Notes under the pieces: generated by a model | The model's input: only the letters and a program-made list of their open reading frames with translations | The model's database searches: none | What the model was told of the DNA's origin: nothing | Made by a program: the position numbers and the translations under genes | Shown here: piece by piece, positions 45,260-56,607 of the stretch | Numbering within the stretch: position 1 is the first letter of the stretch | How the letters are laid out: the number at the start of each line of letters is the position of its first letter | NCBI RefSeq assembly: GCF_017654505.1 | Contig: NC_054548.1 | Span: forward strand, 26,010,969-26,074,968 | From: Polyodon spathula | Taxonomy: Eukaryota; Chordata; Actinopteri; Acipenseriformes; Polyodontidae | DNA length: 64,000 nucleotides | Direction of reading: 5' to 3'

Positions 45260-46750
45260 GTGAGTTTAGTGATTCCTGTTGCTCCACAGAATAGCAGTGC
45301 CCACAGTAAACAGGTTTCTCAAAGTTTCTTTGGGCTTCTTTAACACCTTTTTTATAGCTTTTTTGAAATGGAAAGATAATTTTCAAGCACAAATACAGTC
45401 CTGGTAACTGCAGTTCGACTTTCTGGTCAGATCAGACCACAGGTTTAAAGCACCAGCTCCCTATACTAACTGTGTTAGGTTGGCTAATCACCATGGACAA
45501 TTTGTTCAGTGCTGACTTGATTGATTTCTTCTTTTTTTTTTTTTTTTTTGAGTGAGTTATATTCAAGTTACACTTAACGTGTAAATATATCTTAGGACGT
45601 GTTTCCCTTTTGTTTGATCGCTTTCACTGACTTTGGCTAGCTTTCTATTGTTTCTGTTTTGCTCATTGTGATTGCAGATGAATGGGCTGCTTTTAAATAC
45701 TGTTACAATAGCTTTTTACGCTGATCATGTCATCTGCCTGTTGCACTATACTGGGTGAAAATGATAATTATCTTGATTTTGCAACTTTTATCATACGAAT
45801 CTTGCGAATATTTTTAATCTGTACATGCACTCATTTGCTTTCTTACCTTAAGCAGACATGAAGCATTACATCATCCCTTTATACTGTATCAGCCTAATGT
45901 AAGTGCACAAAGTATACTGTAGAGAGCTGTCAGAACTTATTCAAGTAATGAAGGCAGTGGTCTTCAATCCTGTTTGTGGATAATTGGACCAATTAAGCTT
46001 CTAATAAGCACTTGATGGTCCAGTTAACTAATTTTGGGTATGGTTAGAACAAAAACCAGGAGAGACACCGGCCCTCCATGGCCTGAGTTGTGCAACACTG
46101 TTTTATATCATATCACTGTCGCCAACATTAGACTTTTGTTCTGAAAGATGACCAACACCATTGCATCATTATAATTATGTTCTCTGGTTGTTAGGGGAGT
46201 ATGTCAATGTTACTTCTATGCAACAAACAACAATATTCAAGCCCCCAATGTCATTAGGAACACAAATGTACCTTTCACTCAGTGCCATTGTTGATCAGTT
46301 CTGCAAGGGCAAATTTCCACGGCTATGAATATAATACATCTACATTTAACCTGTTACATGGACAGAATCAGTGTTCTGTAAAGAACGGTATCTACCGTAG
46401 TATGACTTGTGTAAAGTATTACTACTGTGTAAAGTATTACTAAAATTGTAATTAATCATTTCATTTAACTATTTAACTGGCCGACATGCCTGTCTGTCAC
46501 ATAACAGCTGCATTGATTTTGCACCAGTCTTCTTTATTTCGTTACACACTCCTAGCCTTCTGTAGGAGTTTTAGATTGTATTTCACAATAAACATGCGCT
46601 TAATACGAGATTACGAAGACCCTCTGTATTGGCCTGCCCTGCTTTTGATATGCAATGTTCTTCTGTCCAGACTGCCATCGAGTGTGTTTGCCACATGGGG
46701 GCAGCCAAAGGTCTCAGGACCCTTCGCAGCCCTGACTTAAATATGGCTAG
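45260..46750. other. Intron-like sequence with old dispersed repeat
   Basis: Contains a T-tract (45530-45549), the block 45811-45836 shared with 13626-13651, the MITE at 45955-46100, and the blocks 46470-46640 shared with 15680-15800 and 7190-7240. Confidence 0.5.
45955..46100. mobile_element. Short hAT-like MITE
   Basis: 146 bp with ends CAGTGGTCTTCAATCC and (reverse) CAGTGTTGCACAACTC, which resemble hAT terminal repeats. I do not see an 8-bp target duplication. Confidence 0.5.
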
Positions 46751-47471
46751 TGTCACAGTGGGAAAGTGGCTGGTAAGGGGAACAGGTGTAGTGGTGATGC
46801 GGTGCAGGACTGATGATCAGACAATGGTGATTCAGTGAATAAGTGCTTTATTGCTCTTTCTCCAGGTCTGGCGATCATCAAATAATAAATCCCCGGCAAT
46901 ACACAATGATGTGTAAAGCACGGTGATGATGAAAACAAGGGCACAGTCCCGACCAAAAACAAAGGCACGGTCACCAGTCCTGGGTGATCGAAAACGTGCA
47001 AGTGCTTCATGCAGTGGTGCTCCGGACAGTGCTTTCCTTTCAACAGCTCCGGAGGTATGCGTTAACTGTCTATTAGTGCGACAAAGACAGACAATTACAG
47101 ACAGACAGAAATAACACACAAAAAGTATAACACTTCTCACAAATATTCTCTGAGAGCTCCTCTCTCAGTTCTTCTCTCTTAACGTTAACCCAAACGAAGG
47201 AAAAGATCAGCGTTACCCTGGCCCCTATATGTACTCCCGTATGACATCTAGGTAAACGGTTGCAGCTGCCTTATTACTTGCAGCTGCCCCCAGTTTACCT
47301 TTCAGGTCAATACGGTCTTACAACAGAGTCTCACTTCTTTCCAGGCTGACCCACTTCCCGGTCCTGGAAACTAACTATCAGGCCAGCCCATCCAGATACT
47401 TCTCCTCCCGTGCTTTAGCGCCTTCACAGGTCGGGAGGTTTATCACCAGAACTCGTTGTATTTCTGTCACA
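46751..47471 (-). mobile_element. 3' LTR of Gmr1-type copy 2
   Basis: TGTCACAGTGGGAAAGTGG ... TTTCTGTCACA, 721 bp, colinear with 20035-20749 and 2742-3473. It is followed (in pol sense, preceded) by the purine-rich TGTGGGATATG. Confidence 0.85.
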
Positions 47472-48064
47472 TATCCCACAGCTCAGAGTAGAGCCGAAGG
47501 AACACTCGGCTAAATCTACCTTTTCCATTACTCCCCCTCCTGGGAAAAATAATACGCATTTTGGTGGTCTTTCCCTGCACGGTGTACTATGTGGTACATG
47601 AAGGGCTGCAGTGCCAGATACCACCGAGTTGTCCGGGCATTGCTGTCCTTCATTGTGCTTAACCACGTGAGTGGGGTGTGGTCTGTGACCAGATAAAATG
47701 AGTGTCCCAGCAGGTAGTATTGTAAAGAGTGAGTAGCCCATTTAATGGCCAGACACTCTTTATCGATTACGGAGTAATTACGTTCCCGAGGTAACATTTT
47801 TTTACTCAGGTACAATATCGGGTGCTCTACTCCAGCTAGTTTTTGGGACAAGACTGCACCCAAACCTGCATCCGATGCGTCGGTGTGGAGGATGAATCTG
47901 TTGGTGAAATCTGGAGTAATAAGAGTGGGGGCCTGGCAAAGTGTACGCTTAATCGTATCGAACGCCCCCTGACACTCGGCTGACCATTTAATTAAATTTG
48001 GAGCACTCTTTTTGGTGAGGTCGACTAACGGGTTAATCACTGTGGCATACTCGGGGATAAAACC
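47472..48064 (-). pseudogene. Gmr1-type RNase H domain
   Basis: Right to left: TDASDAGLGAVLSQK, then LYLSKKMLPRERNYSVIDKE, ALKWATHSLQYYLLG-like, LVTDHTPLTWL and AGKDHQNAYYFSQEGE. Acidic residues (TDAS, IDKE, TDHT) of Gypsy RNase H are present. It is fused to RT through a duplicated linker. A short tail follows to the 3' LTR. Confidence 0.9.
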
Positions 48065-48160
48065 CTAACACTCGGCTGACCATTTAATTAAATTTGGAGC
48101 ACTCTTTTTGGTGAGGTCGACTAACGGGTTAATCACTGTGGCATACTTGGGGATGAAGCG
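47971..48160. repeat. 95-bp tandem duplication within pol
   Basis: The string AACACTCGGCTGACCATTT ... GTGGCATAC..GGGGAT occurs twice head to tail (about 47971-48065 and 48066-48160) with one or two differences. 95 is not a multiple of three, so it shifts the frame between RT and RNase H. Confidence 0.9.
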
Positions 48161-48830
48161 GCGGTAATAACCGGCTAAGACCAGTAGTGACCTCATCTGA
48201 GTCTTGGTTTTGGGGATCACTGCATCAACCAAAGCCTGGATTTTGGTGACCACAGGTCTCACCCTTCCATTCCCCATTAAGAATCCCAAATATTGAGTCT
48301 CTGTTTTGACAAACCCATATTTCCTCAAGTTAGCTGTCAGCCAGGCTGCCCTTAGAGACTGAAGAACGGCTGTAACCCTAGCCAAATGCTCTCGCCAGGT
48401 GGAGCTGTAAATCACCATGTCATCAATATACGCTGCTGCATATTCATGATGTGGGCGTAAAACCTGGTCCATCAGTCTCTGAAAGGCAGCGGGCGCACCA
48501 TGTAGCCCAAACGGCATGGTTTTAAAGTGGAACAGCCCTTCTGGTGTTGAAAATGCGGTTTTCTCTCTGGAGCTGCGGGTTAAAGGGATTTGCCAGTATC
48601 CCTTCGTTAGGTCCAGAGTGGAAATAAACCTCACTTTTCACAGTCTGTCTAAAAGTTTGTCGACCCAAGGCATGGGATATGCATCGAATTGAGCAATAGC
48701 GTTTACCTTTCTGAAATCCACGCAAAAGTGGCTGGTACCATCTTTCTTGGCTACTATGACAATTGGACTGCAACGCTCCTGGAAGGTTCAATCAACCGAA
48801 GCTCGAGCATATCCCATACCTCTTTGCGAA
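48065..48830 (-). pseudogene. Gmr1-type reverse transcriptase
   Basis: Open from about 48634 leftward: FISTLDLTKGYWQIPL, TPEGLFHFKTMPFGLHGAPA, AAAYIDDMVIYS (YxDD active site) and TQYLGFLMGNGRVRP. The preceding RT start (VPKKDGT-like, AFPWVDKLL) lies in other frames around 48640-48790, so at least two frameshifts separate it. It is the best preserved RT in the window. Confidence 0.9.
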
Positions 48831-48879
48831 CGCCACTTCATCGACTTTCCAGGATCCGGTACGGTCTCTCTCACACTGT

Positions 48880-49870
48880 GACACCTGGTGGAGAGATAAT
48901 GTCATTCAACTAAGTTTGTTCTGCCGGGCACGTCAGAAAAAACATTGCTGAACTCCTCAATAAGCTTACGCAGCTGTCTTTGCTGATCCGGAACCAATTG
49001 TTCCCCCATTGAAATCGTTCTTGTGCTTGGGGTCTCTGGACAGGGGCCTAAATCATCCTCCATATTGCCTGGGGCTATAAATAAGACCTCCCTTGCCTGC
49101 CAGGGCTTTAACAAATTAACATGGTAATTTTCACGTTCATTCCAGCGATCGGGCTGTCTAATTTCATAATTTACTTTCCCTATAGTCCGAATCACCTCAT
49201 ACGGCCCCTGCCATTTAGCACACAGTTTTGACTCTGATGAGGGAAGTAGCAGCATTACCTTGTTCCCTGGTCGAAAGGTTCGAATCCGTGCATTTTTGTT
49301 GCAATGCTGCTGCTGTCGGTGCTGAGCAGATCTGAGGTTGTCTTGGGCCAAACGACCGACCAAATCCAGGTGATCTCTTAGTAGGAGCACATGCTTCACT
49401 ACATTTTTGGATGAGCCTTTGTGCTCCTCCCACCCCTCAGCAGGTCGAGAATGCTGCGAGGCTGCCGGCTGTACAGGAGCTCAAAGGGGGAGAACCCCGT
49501 TGAACTCTGCGGCACTTCTCTCACCGCAAAAAGGAGGTAGGGAAGAAGTGATGCCCAATGTTTCTTCTCCTGTGTTACGAATTGCCTCAGCATCGACTTT
49601 AAGCTCGAAAGGAGTGGAAATAATCGGCAGTGGGACCAAAGGGGCGGGGCGCTCTCGACCCGGCGCTACTCGCTGACAGTCTGGGCATGTGGCTACATAT
49701 CTCGACACATCAGTATGAAGACCAAGCCAATAGAATCGAGCCAGTATCTGTCCCCTCGTCTTCTTGGCTCCAAGGTGCCCCGCAAAAGGGATCTCATGCG
49801 CCAGCCTCATGACCTCGGTCTGACAAGACAGGGGAACCAACAATTGTGTTACAGGCTGTCCTGTGTCCAT
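48880..49870 (-). pseudogene. Gmr1-type integrase, catalytic core deleted
   Basis: Right to left: HHCC zinc domain (HEIPFAGHLGAKKTRGQILA, then CPDCQR, about 49690-49810), STPFE at about 49620, then a jump to the end of the core (HWASLLPYLLFAVREV, FSPFELLYSR, about 49440-49560). The C-terminal GPY/F domain follows (KWQGPYEVIRTIGKVNYEI, about 49140-49205) and a linker into RT (EEFSNVFSDVPGRT, about 48900-48960). Roughly a hundred core residues, with the catalytic acidic triad, are absent. The integrase tail leads straight into the RT linker, showing the unusual gene order directly. Confidence 0.88.
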
Positions 49871-50429
49871 GGCTAGGTTTACCCTTTACAGTAATTCCCC
49901 CTTTATACTGAAGTGTGGATACACTAGCGCCCCAGCGCCATCAACATCCTTACCTTCAATGGACTGGACCTGCCCCCAAGCGTGCACCAGTGACGGGTCG
50001 TTATGTTGGCCCCACACTATGTCCGCGCTTGAGTACCACAGGTCCGGTACATTGAGAGGGGCTGGAATAAACTCTGCCCTAGTCGGCCCAGTAACCTCGC
50101 TCTCTAGGTCACACTGCATTCCCACTCCCTTCGACTGGTGTTTGTTACCATTGCAGCACTCTCCCACCAGACCCCAGCCTTGTCTCAAAGACGCTCCCTC
50201 CCATTTCGCAGTCCATCTCTTCTTATTTGTTTTTCTAGGATGGAATAGAGGGGAAAACATTTCAGTGTGAAAAGGAAACACATCACCAATCCATTCTTTT
50301 TTTTTCTGCCATATTTACATGTGTGGCTGAGACTGCCGTTATTTGCACCAATTGTTTGAATTTTGGCCAGTCTTGGCCCAGAATAACTGGGTGTGGCAAC
50401 CTTTCTATCACCCCGACTACTATGTGACG

Positions 50430-50696
50430 TTTTATCGGTCCTACAGGAGATGGCCACCTGACCTTGTGGCCGCCACGACACACCGCCCAAGAGAGCTGCC
50501 CTAATCAAGGTTTGCTCACACCCTGTGTCCACTAACGTGTGGGTTTTCACATTCCCTAAAACCACGTCAATCAGACAGAGCCCCTCCCGACTGTTTTCCC
50601 CATGCTTACCAGTTCCAAGTGCCCAGTTGCACGCAGCCACATCACACTCCATGGCAGCAGGACATGACCTGGCCCTATGTCCCGGCTGGTTACTCC
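50430..50696 (-). pseudogene. Gmr1-type zinc-knuckle end and aspartic protease
   Basis: The frame contains NQPGHRARSCP (second half of a CCHC knuckle, about 50645-50690) and then VVLGNVKTHTLVDTGCEQTL, with the protease active-site triplet DTG at about 50515-50523. Gag upstream of the knuckle is missing: LTR sequence starts at 50697. The frame is lost downstream near 50440. Confidence 0.8.
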
Positions 50697-50919
50697 TAAT
50701 GTTAACACAAACGAAGGAAAAGATCAGCGTTACCCTGGTTCCTATATGTACTCCCGTATGACATCTAGGTAAACGGTTGCAGCTGCCTTATTGCAGCTGC
50801 CCCTCGTTTACCTTTCAGGTCAATACAGTCTTGCAACAGAGGCTTCTACTCCCATTCTTTAGCGCCCTCACAGATTGGGAGGGAGATTTATCACCAGAAC
50901 TCATTGTATTTCTGTCACA
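50697..50919 (-). mobile_element. 5' LTR fragment of Gmr1-type copy 2
   Basis: Matches the right third of the 3' LTR (GTTAACACAAACGAAGG, CAGCGTTACCCTGG, CGTATGACATCTAGGTAAACG, ..TCTGTCACA). On the minus strand this is the outer (U3) part. The rest of the LTR and gag were deleted. Confidence 0.85.
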
Positions 50920-52478
50920 GTCACCCAATGTAACTAATGTAGTCTGCTGATCAACGCCACCTGTGTTTTGCAGGGCACTAGGACCCTAGATACAATATAA
51001 GAAATATTAAGATGACAATTTATTCCCCACCCACCACAGGTTTGAATACCGACTAGTTTGGAGTGTGTTGCAAAACCTGATACCAAGCAGGAGTGCGAGA
51101 GACAGCTTTCAAGGGTAGATATAACAGTGAGTTTTATTGCACAAACAAAAACTATCACACACACACAAGTATAAGAGATTCCACCACTCGGCTAGGAGCC
51201 AAAGTAACAAAAGAAAATAGGTAGGGCCCCCTCGGTTGACTGGAAGCCAAAGTAGCAATAAATAAACACAAAATGTGCTATAACAATAACAAAACTAGTG
51301 TCCCGCAAACTCCAATATCCATTCGAAGAAATTTTAAAAAGGTGCAGTCCAATGTGCAGAAAAAAATATGTCCAGCATCCTCCTGTAGCAGACAATCAGG
51401 CGCTGGATCAAACCAGGAAAACGTCTCCACGCTTAAAATAATCACTACAAACAAAAATGAAGAAAAAAAACGCAAGTGACCAAACACAAATCGATTCCAA
51501 CCAGAAATATGCAAACTAGCTACAGTCGCTCCCACTCAACAGTTGCCTCCAACTCCTACCTTCTATAGTTGATACTGTTTATACATTTGTACCTTAAGAG
51601 AAAGCTGTACTGTCAAATGCTTTTATAATTTTAAAATAACGAGAATATAAAAACCTAATAGGTAGCCACCATATCAGTTTAAAAACAAAGACTAAAAATA
51701 CTGTGTCTCACTTTCCCGTCTGCTTCACGTTCCTTAGTGTCTCAGCCCCTGCTACAAAAAGTTCTCTTAAATAGGGAAAACAATCGCAAACACTCCCAGG
51801 TGCATGCAATAACATTAATTAAAAGACCCCCATACATAGCCAGTTTACAAGTCCCGTGATTCATAATGTTAAATACTATGGGAGGGGGTAACAATTCGAC
51901 TAATATTGTCTTGGGATCGTGTTAAAAAGCAGCACGCATAAAAATACACACTTAAATCAACAAACAAAATCAAAACCAAAACACGCCTTCAAAACAATTC
52001 AATACACAATTTATATCATTTAAAAATACAAATATATAAAATAATACATTTTTAAAATAATGAAGACGGCTACAGATTAGTCACCATGTGTGCCATATTG
52101 TCTATTTATTTGTACACAGCATGCAGCACTGAAATGAAGTGCGTTGAGCAGTATGAATCAAGACTGGCAAATGCCTTTGGCTGGTTTGCAGCCAATACTG
52201 TAAATGCTGAGATTTGCACCGATTTCAGAGTGAGCAGTCAATATGGAAAGGTTGCAAAGCTTAGAGGTGCTAATTTTTCTTTTCCAATTCTACTGCAGGT
52301 TTTAACTTGTCAGTGTTGGTTGTAATCAGGACTTGGCTAACTGGAATCTTGATGAGAAGTCGTGCACTGTGGACTGCACTAAGACTATCAAACTCTGTTC
52401 ACTTGTGACTGAAAGAAAGATCTAGTTATTCACAGCTGGTCACACAACCTACTTCTTATTAATTTTAAATATTTACAG
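50920..52478. other. Repeat-like sequence, no gene recognised
   Basis: The block ending GTGTCTCAGCCCCTGCTACA (about 51756) could, on the minus strand, be an LTR start (TGTAGCAGGGGCTGAG), with A-rich and CA-rich tracts to its left. I could not find its other end or any coding domain. Confidence 0.3.
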
Positions 52479-52683
52479 GAAAGCAGTAGTAACACTCGTA
52501 TGGGGGTGGTGAGTAACCCAGCCGCCAAACCCACAGAAGAGAACACTGTGATTGCAAGGGCTATTATGGCAGCTGTCCTCACACAGAAAATAAAGGAGGC
52601 GTTTCATTTCGTAATGAAACTCAAAGGAAGAAAGTGTACAAGCACTTGCCCAAAGAACTAAAATGAAGGATTTAGTCATCCAG
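52479..52683 (+). pseudogene. UGGT2: UGGT2 exon (ESSNTRMGVVSN...DLVIQ), two-base deletion
   Basis: Acceptor ATTTACAG, donor GTTAGT. Reads ESSNTRMGVVSNPAAKPTEE, then NTVIARAIMAAVLTQKIKEA and FHFVMKL, then loses frame near 52621. The second frame continues KEESVQALAQRTKMKDLVIQ to the donor, which is the conserved continuation. Two bases are missing. Phase 0 at both ends. Confidence 0.93.
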
Positions 52684-53598
52684 GTTAGTACAAAATGAAT
52701 GAGCTGATTCCAAATGCCCAGGTTTCTCGCCCCTAAAAACTCCTCCTGTTATAGTACTTCATTAATAACTTGCGGTTATATTTCAGTACAACAGTATATA
52801 TAGAAATGACATAAAATATCCATAGAAAATGTAATTTAAAAATAGATTAAATTATTTTAAAGTTAGGATTAATTACAGCAATATGCTATTTTACATATCT
52901 AGACATACCTAATTAAAATGAGCGTTATCCTTAATATACTGTGTTATGGATTATTATTCTTTTTTTATTTCAATTTTTTTTTTTTTTTTAAATCCCAACT
53001 GTGGTGCTTATTACTATAAAACAAAAATCTAATTTTGATTTGGTGACCAAATCTTACAGTTTGGTAGTATTTGTTTTTGATTTGATGGGTGTATTTTCTG
53101 TAGAATATTGTTGGCTCCTTTTTACCTTTCAGAAAACATGTTTAATTGTTTAATATGTTAACCATATTAACAAAACCATTTGTCACAACTAATCCTGTAT
53201 TCATACTAATTACATTTGACTTTTAAAGAACATGAGAATGATAAAATAAATAGCGTATTTACTGGTCCACAGAAGATTAAACCAAGAAGAAGTGTCACCA
53301 TTGATTAATCACATTTGATTTAGTTTTATGAATCCTCATAGCTTTGCGTCTATGTATAAAATAATTATTTTTAAATGGTTTCATGCCAGTTTGCTTACAT
53401 TTTAAAACACAGTCAATAAATAAGTAATCCTCTGCCTGCATATTTCATGTACTGGAGTAATCTTTGTTTTCAGCAGGCTGTACAAGTACAACTGGAGAGC
53501 AGGCCTAGTGAATGTTTGGAAATGAGTAATACATCATCTCCTGCAGAACAACAGATATGCATTTAATCGCCAGGAATGATTAATTACTGCTTCTTTAT
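52684..53598. other. UGGT2 intron-like sequence
   Basis: No gene or clear element recognised. Confidence 0.55.
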
Positions 53599-53730
53599 GG
53601 AATGGGTAACGATGGCTTTGCGAAGGAGCACAACACCCTGGGAGTGGATTTCATCCATACTCAACAGTTGTTCTGCCAAGGCGTTTTCAAGCTGCTGCGT
53701 GGTCAGGTGGCTGTTGTGATCAATGGATGG
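53599..53730 (+). pseudogene. UGGT2: UGGT2 exon (GMGNDGFAKEHN...VVINGW), acceptor lost
   Basis: Forty-four codons read GMGNDGFAKEHNTLGVDFIH, then TQQLFCQGVFKLLRGQVAVV and INGW, to an intact donor GTAAGT. The base pair before the exon is AT (CTTCTTTAT|GGAATG), so the acceptor AG is gone. Confidence 0.92.
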
Positions 53731-54128
53731 GTAAGTCCTTGTAAGTCTATTAACACAGGACTAGACTAAGGTCACATTGCCCCACTAGCGGGATACCGCC
53801 CTGTGAGACGCTACCCTAGATCCTACAACCAACATATCCTTTTTTTAAGTGCTTTTTTTTTTTTTTTAAAAATCTTGAAGCTCACATTCATAGAATTTGA
53901 TCTTCTTTATTGCATCAGAATATATTCATATATTCAAAGGGCACAATTTACCTGGAGGAAAGTACTATAGCATTTTTGATAGGGAAGTATTTAAAGTTCA
54001 ATATAGAGGCGTGAAGAACAGTATGAAGGGTGCAATCTTAAGTGTTGAAAATCATAAATCCACAAGACTCTTTCAAGTAAAACAAAAGTTCCCTTTTATT
54101 TGCAGGTGTTAATCAGCAAGTGCAAGAT

Positions 54129-54440
54129 GCAACTCTAAAAATATGATAGTCAGAGTGATACAAAATACTTTCTCAATGCAACTCTGCAAATATGATAGTC
54201 AGAGTGATACAAAATACTTTCTCAATGCAACTCTGCAAATGAGATAGTCAGAGTGATACAAAATACTTTCTCAATGCAACTCTGCAAATATGATAGTCAG
54301 AGTGATACAAAATACTTTCTCAATGCAACTCTGCAAATGAGATAGTCAGAGTGATACAAAATACTTTCTCAGTGCAACTCTGCAAATGTGATAGTCAGAG
54401 TGATAGAAAATACTTTCTCAATGCAACTCCGCAAATGTGA
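54129..54440. repeat. 49-bp minisatellite
   Basis: About six and a half tandem units beginning GCAACTCTGCAAAT and containing GATAGTCAGAGTGATACAAA. The period is constant at 49 bp from 54129 with only a few substitutions, so it expanded recently. Not coding. Confidence 0.95.
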
Positions 54441-54795
54441 TGGAGTCAAAGTAGGGCAGTATGACAGACTATTGATCCTATCACTAGCTCTCCTCGTCGA
54501 AATCAAGAATGCTTGACATACAGTGGAGATTCCAAAATGGTTTTGTCACATATGGCAGGTACAAGCGCTGTGCGTTGATTAAATAAAACCTGAACATCTA
54601 GGTCTGGATTCACACACACTGATCAGCGCTAATCTTGGACTAACTAAAGTTAACTTAAGTTTTTTCCTCCTGATTTAAGTGTTTGAAGTAATGGTTGAGA
54701 GGTGTTTTTCTTTCAATATGATAATTAAGATGTTGGTTTTATTTTTTCTTTAAAGAAATGATGAGTGATCTAATGATTCTCTTTATTGTCGCTAG

Positions 54796-54852
54796 GTTTT
54801 GTGACCGTTTGAAGAAAATTAAGAATTTCATGCAGAAGATTTCACCGTGTAA
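54796..54852 (+). pseudogene. UGGT2: UGGT2 exon remnant (VL*PFEEN*EFHAEDFTV*), cut by a palindrome
   Basis: Acceptor TTGTCGCTAG. It continues the previous exon in phase 0: VL, TGA (54802), PFEEN, TAA (54820), EFHAEDFTV, TAA (54850). This fits the family's GRFLGPLDE.FYAEDF. The first stop replaces the conserved Gly. Homology stops where the palindromic sequence begins. Confidence 0.8.
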
Positions 54853-54866
54853 CAATTTTTTTTAAA

Positions 54867-54992
54867 TTTACAGTATAATCGTAAATCTCAAAAAATTTAG
54901 ATTTAGAAGTGAGTAGTTTTTCGAGATTTACGATTATACTGTAAATTTACAGTATAATCGTAAATCTTGAAAAACTACTCACTTCTAAATCT
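54867..54992. repeat. Near-perfect 94-bp palindrome
   Basis: Arms 54899-54945 and 54946-54992 are inverted copies with one mismatch and no spacer (centre GTAAA|TTTAC). A third partial copy of the inner part lies at 54869-54889. It interrupts a UGGT2 exon, so it was probably inserted or grew there as a foldback element. Confidence 0.92.
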
Positions 54993-55927
54993 TTTGTAGT
55001 CATTTTTGCATTACTTTAGTATAAATACATGTTAATTTGGATTCATATGTTGTTTTTTTCTGACTTTATGTGAACGAAAAGACACAAATTCGCCCGTTTT
55101 CTCATTGGAGATAGTGATATTTAGAAATTTACCTGTTCTGGTCACAAAAGCAAAGTCTGTGGGGAATAATAGCCATTTTCTATACTTTTGAGGCATAAGC
55201 AATTAGGAAATAACACTTACTACCCAGGAACAAAAATTGTGTTACATAGTGTTTTCATTTGTTGGGAAAAATAACTTTTAGCAGTTCCGCAGAGAAGATC
55301 AAAGTTAAAATCAAGCAAAAAAGTATGATGATATTCTTTTCTCTTTTTATGTTTTTTCTAATAAAAGTGCATTACACTATTTCTTAAGTTTATTAGCTAT
55401 GGATTATGTTCACCTTCTCCTAACTGGAAACAACTTTTTTTTCTGCAGTGTCTCTTCCAGCTTCCTGCATCAAAATGAGACTGCAACCCCTCACCTTTAT
55501 CAAGCCACATAACAAACAGGCTTTTCCTGTTATAGAAAAAAACTATTGCAGATTGAGTCAAAAATTACCATGAGAGATGGATAGCTGCTGTCATTAAAAG
55601 TAATTGACAAGCAACAATGATGTCTGAAACTCTTTCATATTTAAATGTGTCTCAGTCCATTCTTTTTTGGCTTTTATGTTTAATAGTATATATTATACCA
55701 GAGATTGCAAGGACAAATTCTGTCCAGCCATTTGCCCATCTCTCTAGTGCAGTAATTAGGTACAAAATAATATGTATACCAAATGTGTTCTCCATTACCT
55801 GAAGCATTTCTTTACAAAAAAAAAAAAAAAAAAAAAAAAAAAACTGATATGAAATATGTTTTAAACAGTTGAAATTATGCTGTTTTCTATATTGCAGATA
55901 AACAACTTGTATTGTATTTGTATACAG
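54993..55927. other. Intron-like sequence; poly-A tract
   Basis: An A28 tract lies at 55816-55843. No exon found. Confidence 0.5.
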
Positions 55928-56023
55928 GTTCAGTGATTTGGTTATGAAAGTGGATGCATTCTTGACATAGGTGATCAAGGGAGAAACCAGGAGAGATGTC
56001 AGGTTTATTAAAGATGAACTGAG
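55928..56023 (+). pseudogene. UGGT2: UGGT2 exon (FSDLVMKVDAFLT*...), in-frame TAG
   Basis: Acceptor TATACAG, donor GTAAGA. Reads FSDLVMKVDAFLT, TAG (55968-55970), then VIKGETRRDVRFIKDEL, matching the conserved S.F.MKVDAL segment. Confidence 0.92.
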
Positions 56024-56167
56024 GTAAGAAATTAAATACAAATTCTACAGTTTACTGCTTTCCTTGGTCCTTTCTGATTGCAACGTTTTAACTACACCCA
56101 GCATGTACTCCTTGTCAGAACTCTACTCAAGCCCGCTGATATAATGCTATATAGGACCTGAACTTTG

Positions 56168-56402
56168 CTGTTGTATTTGTTTGTTTAGCAGATGCCTTTA
56201 TCCAAGGCAACTTAGAGACTAGGGTGTATGAACTAGGTACAAACTGCAGAGTCACTTACAACAACATATCACCCAAAAAGATGGAGCACAAGGGGGTTAA
56301 ATGACTTGCTCAAGGTCACACAGTGAGGCAGTGAGTGAGCCAGGATTTGAACCAGGGACCTCTTGGTTACAAGCCCTTTTCTTGAACCACTGCATCACAC
56401 TG
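56168..56402 (+). repeat. SINE-like dispersed repeat
   Basis: TTTAGCAGATGCCTTTATCCAAGGCAACTTAG ... GATTTGAACCAGGGACCTC ... GAACCACTGCATCACACTGG. This motif series is common in fish genomes. A related start (GCAGACACCCTTATCCAGGGCGACTT) is at 62117-62142. I have not assigned it to a named family. Confidence 0.6.
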
Positions 56403-56607
56403 GACCTTGTTTAGCCCCTCCCCTTTTTCTGGATGTACTGTATATCATGAACATTTATTTAATTTTTTTTTAATTTACTTTTCATATGGTTATTTGATTT
56501 GGGGTCCATTTTATTTTTTTTTACTTATGCACAATGTTACACAAGGTCAATGTCTAGGGCATAGAAATAGGCCACGCAGCTTTGTTTTAAAATAGAATCA
56601 ACAAGGG

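Larger units (their letters stand above)
46751..50919 (-). mobile_element. Gmr1-type Gypsy LTR retrotransposon (copy 2), gag-deleted
   Basis: Minus-strand element. From right: LTR fragment, zinc-knuckle end, protease, integrase, RT, RNase H, LTR. Integrase before RT is the order reported for the Gmr1 group of vertebrate Gypsy elements, unlike ordinary Gypsy. Most of gag, the primer site and half of the 5' LTR are deleted at about 50697, the integrase core is deleted, and the RT carries a 95-bp tandem duplication. It sits in a UGGT2 intron. Confidence 0.9.

Noticed and set aside
56168..56402. tRNA gene (GATTTGAACCAGGGACCTC resembles a B box)
   Set aside because: No cloverleaf can be drawn around it. 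The sequence is a dispersed SINE-like repeat.
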